From assembly GCA_021324675.1 (NCBI GenBank), contig JAJPIR010000131.1, positions 1 through 48,115 of the forward strand: a DNA stretch of 48,115 nucleotides, read 5' to 3'. Below, one piece after another: positions 42,604-48,115 of the stretch. The notes below the pieces were generated by a model that was not told the origin of the DNA, ran no database searches, and saw nothing but the letters and a program-made list of their open reading frames with translations. How positions within the stretch are numbered: position 1 is the stretch's first letter; every line of letters starts with the position of its first letter. A program made the translations under genes and the position numbers. This DNA is from Actinomycetota bacterium (GTDB taxonomy: Bacteria; Actinomycetota; Actinomycetes; Mycobacteriales; Pseudonocardiaceae).

Positions 42604-44235
42604 CTATTCGAGCATGTACGGGTAGGTGTACTCGGTAGGCGGATCGAAGGTCTCCTTGATGGTGCGAGGGCTGGTCCAGCGCAGCAAGTTGAGCATTGAC
42701 CCGGCCTTGTCGTTGGTGCCCGAGGCGCGGGACCCGCCGAAGGGCTGGCGGCCCACAACCGCGCCGGTCGGCTTGTCATTGACATAGAAGTTGCCTGCCG
42801 TGAAGCGCAGCGCTCGTTGCGCTTGCATGACCGCCTGCCGGTCAGTGGCGAATACCGAACCCGTCAGGGCATACGGTCCGGTTGAGTCGACCAGGTCAAG
42901 GATCGCCCGGTAGTCGCCATCGGGGTATATATGCACCGCCAAGATGGGTCCGAAGTATTCTGTCGTGAATACCTCATGCTTGGGATCGTCGGCGAGCAGC
43001 ACCGTGGGTTGCACGAACCAGCCCTGCGAATCATCACAGTGGCCACCGGCAAGGACGTCGATCGACGGATCGGTGACGACTCTGGCCAGCACGTCGCGGT
43101 GTTTGGCGAAAGCTCGAGCGTCGATCACCGCGCCGCCGAAGTTCGACAGATCCGCGACGTCGCCATAGCTGATCGTGCGTGTGGTCTCGGCAAGCTGCTC
43201 TCTCAAACCGCTGTCCCATAGCGACCGGGCAACGTAAGCCCGAGAGACCGCCGAACACTTCTGCCCCTGGTACTCGAACGCCCCCCGGACCAGCGCGGCC
43301 GTCACCGCCGCCGGCTCGGCCGATGGATGCGCCACCAGGTAGTTCTTACCGCCAGTCTCCCCCACAATGCGCGGGTAGCTGCGGTAGCCGTCCAGATGAC
43401 CAGCGATCGTGCGCCAGAGCATCTTGAAGGTCGCGGTCGATCCAGTGAAGTGCAATCCCGCGAAGTCCGGATCTGCCAGTGCGACCTCGCTGACGGCTGC
43501 GCCATCCCCGGTCACCATATTGATCACCCCGGGCGGTAGCCCGGCAACCTCGAGCAGTCGCATCGTGTAGTGCGCGGCGAGTTGCTGGGTGGGGGTGGGC
43601 TTCCACACCACCGTGTTTCCCATCAGCGCGGGCGCGGTCGGCAGGTTAGCGGCGATCGCGGTGAAGTTGAAAGGGGTGATCGCGGTGACGAACCCGTCCA
43701 GGGGTCGGTGATCCATCCGGTTCCACTCGCCGGGTACCGAGCTTGGCTGCTCTTCGAGAATCCGGTGTGCATAGTGCACGTTGAACCGCCAGAAGTCGAT
43801 CAGCTCGCAGGCCGCGTCGATTTCCGCCTGCTGTACCGACTTCGACTGGCCAAGCATGGTGGCCGCGTTGAGCGTGTCGCGCCACGGGCCGGCCGCCAGA
43901 TCCGCGGCGCGCAGCAGGATCGCCGCCCGCTCGTCGAAGGGCATGTCTCGCCAGGCGGTCGCCGCTCGTGTCGCAGCCCGGACGGCGTCGGCGACATCAG
44001 TCGGGCTGGCCTGGGCGCTGGTGCCGAGCACGTGGGCACGCCGGTGCGGCGCGACCACGTTGAACGGTTGACCTGCGGCCATCCGCTGCATCCCACCAAT
44101 GGTCATGGTCAACTCGGGGCGCTGGTCAGCCAGCTCAGTCAGCGTGCGGATCAGCGACGTCCGCTCCTGGGTACGCGGGGCGTAGCTGCGGACTGGCTCG
44201 TTGCGCGGGGCCGGGGTGGACGTGATCGCGTCCAT
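42604..44235 (-). CDS. rocA: L-glutamate gamma-semialdehyde dehydrogenase
   Basis: A 543-residue 1-pyrroline-5-carboxylate dehydrogenase of the bacterial/mitochondrial type: AITPFNFTAIAANLPTAPAL, LHFTGSTATFKMLW, GETGGKN with the general base E293, and YQGQKCSAVSRAYV with the nucleophile C327. EYFGPILAVHIYPD and PFGGSRASGTNDK follow. It oxidises glutamate semialdehyde to glutamate with NAD. M. tuberculosis Rv1187 is the clear counterpart, with proline dehydrogenase putB next to it; here no putB is adjacent. The gene is preceded by a pair of inverted 22-bp repeat arrays. Confidence 0.96.
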   Translation of the reverse strand: MDAITSTPAPRNEPVRSYAPRTQERTSLIRTLTELADQRPELTMTIGGMQRMAAGQPFNVVAPHRRAHVLGTSAQASPTDVADAVRAATRAATAWRDMPFDERAAILLRAADLAAGPWRDTLNAATMLGQSKSVQQAEIDAACELIDFWRFNVHYAHRILEEQPSSVPGEWNRMDHRPLDGFVTAITPFNFTAIAANLPTAPALMGNTVVWKPTPTQQLAAHYTMRLLEVAGLPPGVINMVTGDGAAVSEVALADPDFAGLHFTGSTATFKMLWRTIAGHLDGYRSYPRIVGETGGKNYLVAHPSAEPAAVTAALVRGAFEYQGQKCSAVSRAYVARSLWDSGLREQLAETTRTISYGDVADLSNFGGAVIDARAFAKHRDVLARVVTDPSIDVLAGGHCDDSQGWFVQPTVLLADDPKHEVFTTEYFGPILAVHIYPDGDYRAILDLVDSTGPYALTGSVFATDRQAVMQAQRALRFTAGNFYVNDKPTGAVVGRQPFGGSRASGTNDKAGSMLNLLRWTSPRTIKETFDPPTEYTYPYMLE

Positions 44236-44290
44236 CGAAACCTCCCTGCTCTCCTCCGCAAGCCCGGCGCGCCGGGCTCTCCTTCCCAGT

Positions 44291-44361
44291 GTGTCGCGCC
44301 CCGGCGCTTCGTGTGTCGCGCCCCGGCGCTTCGTGTGTCGCGCCCCGGCGCCTCTGTGTCG
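44291..44361 (+). repeat. 22-bp periodic GTGTCGCG array C1
   Basis: Core GTGTCG lies at 44291, 44313, 44335 and 44356 (22, 22 and 21 bp). The first two units are identical (GTGTCGCGCCCCGGCGCTTC plus two bases). It lies upstream of rocA and faces array C2 in the opposite orientation across ~110 bp. Confidence 0.93.
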
Positions 44362-44472
44362 CTTCCCCGGGTCCGCGATCTTCGAATCGTGCCGTCCGGC
44401 GGCGGCCGCTGGAGACCGTCGCCGCCAAATGGTGTCCGGCCGTCACCACGTGGCCGCAAGGGCATGCGACGA

Positions 44473-44543
44473 CGACACGCCCAGCACGGGAGCGCGACAC
44501 ACGGGCACAGGGGGGCGACACGGCGAACACGAGCACGCGACAC
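44473..44543 (-). repeat. 22-bp periodic GTGTCGCG array C2 (inverted to C1)
   Basis: CGACAC cores lie at 44473, 44495, 44516 and 44538 (22, 21 and 22 bp), four copies like C1 but on the other strand. C2 is just downstream of the DUF6912 gene. Together C1 and C2 fill most of the 325-bp gap and could fold back on each other. Confidence 0.92.
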
Positions 44544-44560
44544 GCCGGTGAGAGGCTGGG

Positions 44561-45064
44561 TTAGAGCAACTCGAGCAGGAAGGGAATCTCCTGGGTGGCG
44601 TACCAGGCCATCTCGTGGTCCTCCGCGCCGCCGAGGGTGAACTCGGCGTCTGGATCACCGAGGTCAGCAGCGTCCACGACCGCTGCCGCGGCGCGCACCG
44701 CATCTTCAGCCTCGGCCAGATCGACGTGCACAGCGGCAACTGCGGACATCGCTACGGGGCCAGCAAGCGCCACCGCGGCGTCGTCAAGATCAGCGCGCAT
44801 TTGGACCCGCTCGACGTCGGCCGCCACCACCACACGCCGCGGGAGTGCCGCCGGGTTGGCGTCTAGCTCAGCGGCCAGCAGCCGCAAGGACGCCCGGGCG
44901 GCCTCGTTCATCGCCGCATACTCCAGTTCCTCGGTGTCCCCGGCAGCGTAGGACTCGCGAAGCATCGGAGTGACGGCAAAGGCCGTGCCGGCGACCGGAA
45001 CCAGTTCGTCGGACTCCACGAGGCTTCGCAGCGACGCAAGCGTGGCAGGAATGTAGACCCTCAT
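44561..45064 (-). CDS. DUF6912-like conserved protein
   Basis: A 167-residue acidic protein: MRVYIPATLASLRSLV, AFAVTPMLRESYAAGDTEEL, EYAAMNEAARASLRLLAAE, PRRVVVAADV, and a C-terminal HEMAWYATQEIPFLLEL. I recall this actinobacterial family as DUF6912; its function is unknown. ATG 45064 is chosen because homologues begin MRVY. It is divergent from the TrmH-like gene by ~107 bp. Confidence 0.75.
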   Translation of the reverse strand: MRVYIPATLASLRSLVESDELVPVAGTAFAVTPMLRESYAAGDTEELEYAAMNEAARASLRLLAAELDANPAALPRRVVVAADVERVQMRADLDDAAVALAGPVAMSAVAAVHVDLAEAEDAVRAAAAVVDAADLGDPDAEFTLGGAEDHEMAWYATQEIPFLLELL

Positions 45065-45171
45065 CGGCGAACGTCGCCTCTCTGTACCGGGTCCTCCACT
45101 GGCGAGAACAACGGACAAGGCTAGATCACCGCCAGCGGCAACCTCCGCAGACGTCGGCTTACCCTGAGTAC

Positions 45172-46029
45172 GTGCCCTCTCCGGACGATCAGCTCGGTGG
45201 CCCAGCCAGCCGGCAGGGCGCGAGCCCGAGAGACCTCTTCATTACCGTCTACGGCCGCAAACCAGTGCTGGAGGCGCTGACCGACCCGGCACTGACCGTC
45301 GATAAGGTGATCATGGCCGTGCATGCCCGCGGAGACATTGTCACGGAGATCCTCGGCTCGGCTGCGCGCCGGCAAGTACCGGTGCAACGGGTATCGGCGC
45401 ACCGGGTGAAGGTCTTGGCTGGCAATGGCCGGCACGACCAGGGAGTGCTGGCCGACGTTAAGGCACCCCGCATGCGGTCGCTGGAGAGCGCCTTGGCCAC
45501 GCTGGATAGTCCGGCGGCGGTGCTCGTTCTCGACGCGATCACCAATCCGGCCAACGTAGGGATGATCTTGCGCACCGCCACTGCCGCCGGGATGGACGGC
45601 GTGGTACTGCCGCGCAAAGGGGTACCGGCGATCGATCCCCTAGTGATCAAAGCATCGGCGGGGGTGGCATTTCACGCTCCGGTGCTGCGCGCTGCGACGG
45701 CGGAGCACGGCTGCGCCACCCTGCGCGCTGCAGGGTTCGCAGTGCTCGGATTGTCCGCCTCGGCGCCGGGAGGGCACTCACTGTTCAATTACGCGCCGCC
45801 GCCGCTGGTGGCTTATGTGCTGGGCAATGAGAGCACAGGCCTGTCCGCCGGTGTCACCGCGCACCTCACCGGCCGGGTCAGCATCCCGATGACTGGCAAC
45901 GTCGAGTCGCTCAACGTTGCCAGCGCCGCTGCGGTGGTGTGTTTCGACTGGGCTCGTCGGCGTGCTGGGTGCTCGCTCGATGGCCAGCGTGCCCCGCGCC
46001 GTCGTAGACGTCACCAGATACCGAAGTAA
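45172..46029 (+). CDS. TrmH/SpoU-family RNA 2'-O-methyltransferase
   Basis: A 285-residue enzyme. An N-terminal substrate-binding domain (ITVYGRKPVLEALTDPAL, ~25-95) is followed by a SPOUT domain with NPANVGMILRTATAAGMDGVVLP, YVLGNESTGLS and MTGNVESLNVASAAAVVCFDWAR, the three SpoU motifs forming the deep trefoil knot. It methylates a ribose in rRNA or tRNA with SAM; RlmB-like activity is likely but the site is unknown. The basic C-terminal ~22 residues are extra. The start is GTG 45172. Confidence 0.9.
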   Translation: MPSPDDQLGGPASRQGASPRDLFITVYGRKPVLEALTDPALTVDKVIMAVHARGDIVTEILGSAARRQVPVQRVSAHRVKVLAGNGRHDQGVLADVKAPRMRSLESALATLDSPAAVLVLDAITNPANVGMILRTATAAGMDGVVLPRKGVPAIDPLVIKASAGVAFHAPVLRAATAEHGCATLRAAGFAVLGLSASAPGGHSLFNYAPPPLVAYVLGNESTGLSAGVTAHLTGRVSIPMTGNVESLNVASAAAVVCFDWARRRAGCSLDGQRAPRRRRRHQIPK

Positions 46030-46242
46030 GCCGGTCGAGCGCGAATCTGTACCCAGTCCGGCGACAGGTGCTGACAACGCTCTGCAACGGCATGCATACT
46101 CAGCGCTACCGGCTGGAGCCCCTCCTCCAATCCGGTATCCCGCGGTCCTGGCGTCGGAGCCAGGCCGCCGACACGGCGTCTCCGGCCCCGCCGTCGATTG
46201 ATCGCGCCTACCCCGCGCGGTCGTACCGACGAGGAGGCTTCG

Positions 46243-46725
46243 TTGACGACCAGCATCGCTGAGGCATGTCCGCAGCAATCGCGGCGTCCCGTGCTGCGCC
46301 GTTTGGCAGACATCCTGCCGATCACCGCACCGGTGATCACCGCACCACCCGCAGTTGCAACACTGCCAGCCACCGACCCGACAGCACCTGTGCTGGTAGA
46401 CCGAGTGCTCCGCGCCGTGGTGGAAGCGCTCCGCGGCCGGCGGGCTGCCCGGCAGCTGTCTAAAGTGCTACGTCCGGAGGTGCTTGATTCTCTTCCGTCA
46501 CTCCAAGCAGCGGCCGGTCATTTGCAACCGCAGGTGCGAAGGGTGATCACCCAGCAGCATGCCGTCGATGCACTAGAGGCGGTCGCGGTCGTCACGCTGA
46601 CCACCGGTGTCCGGGCGCTGGCGGCACGCTTCGAAAAGCACAGCGGCAGATGGCAGTGCACCACGTTGCAATTACGCCTCACCAGCGGTGACTTGGCCGC
46701 TCGTGGCCAGTGCCGGACACGCTAA
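46243..46725 (+). CDS. DUF6459 (Rv3235-like) protein
   Basis: A 160-residue protein with a variable N-terminus and a conserved half: VDRVLRAVVEALRGRRAARQLSKVLRPEVLDSL, then VRRVITQQHAVDALEAVAVVTLTTGVRALAARFE, and RWQCTTLQLRL. It resembles Rv3235 and the DUF6459 family, of unknown role, usually near secA in actinobacteria. I place the start at TTG 46243 because a perfect GAGGAGG precedes it; the frame also opens at 46198. It is convergent with secA. Confidence 0.82.
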   Translation: MTTSIAEACPQQSRRPVLRRLADILPITAPVITAPPAVATLPATDPTAPVLVDRVLRAVVEALRGRRAARQLSKVLRPEVLDSLPSLQAAAGHLQPQVRRVITQQHAVDALEAVAVVTLTTGVRALAARFEKHSGRWQCTTLQLRLTSGDLAARGQCRTR

Positions 46726-46731
46726 TCCGCA

Positions 46732-46803
46732 CGACACGCTCGCCACGAGACCGCGACATGCGCGGCAGGAGACCGCGACACGCGCGGCAGGAGGGCACGA
46801 CGC
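46732..46803 (-). repeat. 22-bp periodic GTGTCGCG array D
   Basis: Cores lie at 46732 (CGACAC), 46754 (CGACAT), 46776 (CGACAC) and 46798 (CGACGC), with exact 22-bp spacing and a shared GCGGCAGGAG linker in the middle units. The array fills the gap between the convergent DUF6459 and secA genes. Confidence 0.88.
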
Positions 46804-46816
46804 GCCCGAGAAGAGG

Positions 46817-48115
46817 TCACGAGTGGGCAGTGGTGGGGGCGCCGTGACAGCGCTTGTACTTGCGACCCGAGCCACAAGGGCAGGGCGCGTTACGGGAGGG
46901 CTCCGCGGAGGCAGCGCCGCTTTCCTCGCCGCGCGTCTGCACTTCGCCGCCATCCTCGGCGGGGCCGGTGTAGGTCAGCGGGCGTGCCTCCGGCGCGGAC
47001 ATACCACCCATTCCGGCCAGCGCGGGCGCGGGAGCGGTGTCCTCGCCGGTCTGCCGGTCGGCCTGGGACAGCACCGAACCCGGCGCCGCGGCAGCGGGTT
47101 CGGTCGGCGACGGTTCGGCCGGCACCTCCGGCGCGGCCACCTGCACCTGCACGTTGAACAGGAAACCGACCGACTCCTCTTTAAGCCCCTCGAGCAGCGC
47201 GCTGAACATCTCGAATCCCTCGCGCTTGTACTCGACCAGCGGGTCACGCTGAGCCATCGCGCGCAGGCCGATGCCTTCCTTGAGGTAGTCCATCTCGTAG
47301 AGGTGCTCGCGCCACTTGCGATCCAGCACCGACAGCACCACCCGGCGCTCGAGTTCGCGCATCGCGTCGGGGCCGGCCATCTGCTCCAGTTCCGCCTCAC
47401 GGCGGGCATATGCCGCCCGCGCATCCTCGAGCACTGCACCCAGCAGCGTCTCTCGAGTCAGGTCCCCGATGTCATCGGCGACGTCTTCGTACTTGATACC
47501 GACCGGGTACAGCGTCCGCAGCGCCGACCACAGCTGGTCGAGATCCCAGTCCTCGACGTAGCCATTCTCAGTGGCACCGTTGACGTAGGCGGTGATCACA
47601 TCGGTGATCATGTGCTGAACCTGCTCGCCCAGGTCCTCACCCTCGAGCACCCGCCGGCGTTCGGCGTAGATCACCTTTCGCTGGAGGTCCATGACCTCGT
47701 CGTATTTCAAGACGTTCTTGCGGATCTCGAAGTTCTGCTGCTCGACCTGGGTCTGCGCGGACTGGATCGCCCGGGTGACCATCTTGGCCTCGATCGGGAT
47801 GTCATCGTCCATCCGCAGTCGGGTCATGATGGACTCGACCAGCGGTCCGTTGAAGCGGACCATGAGCTCGTCACGCAGCGACAGGTAGAACCGGGATTCC
47901 CCGGGGTCGCCTTGGCGCCCGGAACGGCCACGCAGTTGGTTGTCGATGCGCCGCGCCTCGTGCCGTTCGGTACCCAGCACGTACAGCCCGCCAAGTGCGA
48001 TGACCTCCGCGGCCTCCGCCTCGGCATCGGCCCGGGCATCCGCCACCGCGGCCTCCCAGGCCGCCTCGTACTCTTCCGGTGTTTCCACCGGATCCAACCC
48101 GCTGGCTCGGAGCAC
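46817..48115 (-). CDS. secA: preprotein translocase ATPase SecA, 3' part
   Basis: The last 432 residues of SecA; the start lies beyond the window. It shows [35 protein letters not shown] (motif V/VI helicase end), the helical scaffold/wing segments ([39 protein letters not shown]) and the C-terminal zinc site [14 protein letters not shown] for SecB/ribosome contact. It drives Sec-dependent export. Synteny with the Rv3235-like gene suggests secA1 (housekeeping) of the mycobacterial type. Confidence 0.97.
   Translation of the reverse strand: MLRASGLDPVETPEEYEAAWEAAVADARADAEAEAAEVIALGGLYVLGTERHEARRIDNQLRGRSGRQGDPGESRFYLSLRDELMVRFNGPLVESIMTRLRMDDDIPIEAKMVTRAIQSAQTQVEQQNFEIRKNVLKYDEVMDLQRKVIYAERRRVLEGEDLGEQVQHMITDVITAYVNGATENGYVEDWDLDQLWSALRTLYPVGIKYEDVADDIGDLTRETLLGAVLEDARAAYARREAELEQMAGPDAMRELERRVVLSVLDRKWREHLYEMDYLKEGIGLRAMAQRDPLVEYKREGFEMFSALLEGLKEESVGFLFNVQVQVAAPEVPAEPSPTEPAAAAPGSVLSQADRQTGEDTAPAPALAGMGGMSAPEARPLTYTGPAEDGGEVQTRGEESGAASAEPSRNAPCPCGSGRKYKRCHGAPTTAHS

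Overview
The window is high-GC actinobacterial DNA, dense with genes and using many GTG and TTG starts. Many genes have clear counterparts in mycobacteria: whiB1, pdtaS, a TB7.3-like biotinyl protein, bL37, rshA, sigH, SRAP, aroA, rsgA, a DUF6459 gene, secA, kgd and rocA. SodN/SodX, an XRE-DUF5753 regulator and a CPVC/WPC mini-protein are absent from or unusual in Mycobacterium tuberculosis and common in Pseudonocardiaceae-like lineages. I therefore read it as Mycobacteriales/Pseudonocardiales, not Mycobacterium itself (inference). No rRNA, tRNA or CRISPR array was found. Several gene remnants (IS481 transposase, GDSL esterase, 13E12-type HNH protein, glycine-rich protein) and long empty gaps suggest ongoing gene decay.

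Layout. 1-2.1 kb: mostly non-coding, with an IS481 remnant cut off at a strong inverted repeat, and a cold-shock gene. 2.1-11.1 kb: carbohydrate and compatible-solute block, with a HAD-GT20 fusion resembling glucosylglycerol-phosphate synthase/phosphatase, a PfkB kinase, a DUF5313 membrane protein, a secreted DUF4185/GH183-type protein and an OtsB-GH15 trehalase fusion. 11.1-18 kb: mixed small genes (MmcQ/YjbR, GDSL remnant, Sua5/YciO, repeat protein, ArsC-like, truncated hemoglobin, hydrolase, a split RibD pair, a Cys-rich mini-protein). 18.3-25.1 kb: kgd, a DUF6104 gene, an aldo/keto reductase and an MFS transporter. 25-32.7 kb: a PAS-GGDEF-EAL protein, RmlC, divergent sodX/sodN, an XRE regulator and a SirB1 protein. 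32.7-37.8 kb: a conserved stress-regulation island (membrane protein, whiB1 with a CRP-like operator, pdtaS, biotinyl protein, bL37, rshA-sigH, YbaK). 37.8-48.1 kb: a 13E12 remnant, hydrolase-SRAP, aroA-rsgA, GNAT, rocA, DUF6912, a TrmH-like methyltransferase, DUF6459 and the 3' part of secA.

How the genes fit together. The island at 33-37.8 kb joins redox sensing (WhiB1, RshA/SigH) with the PdtaS kinase. SodN, the truncated hemoglobin and SRAP are further oxidative, nitrosative or DNA-damage functions. Kgd and RocA both feed the 2-oxoglutarate/glutamate node.

The most unusual signal is a family of non-coding arrays with a strict 21-22 bp period and the core GTGTCGCG. Five arrays occur, around kgd/DUF6104, in an inverted pair upstream of rocA, and between the DUF6459 gene and secA. 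They have no spacers and match no named element known to me.
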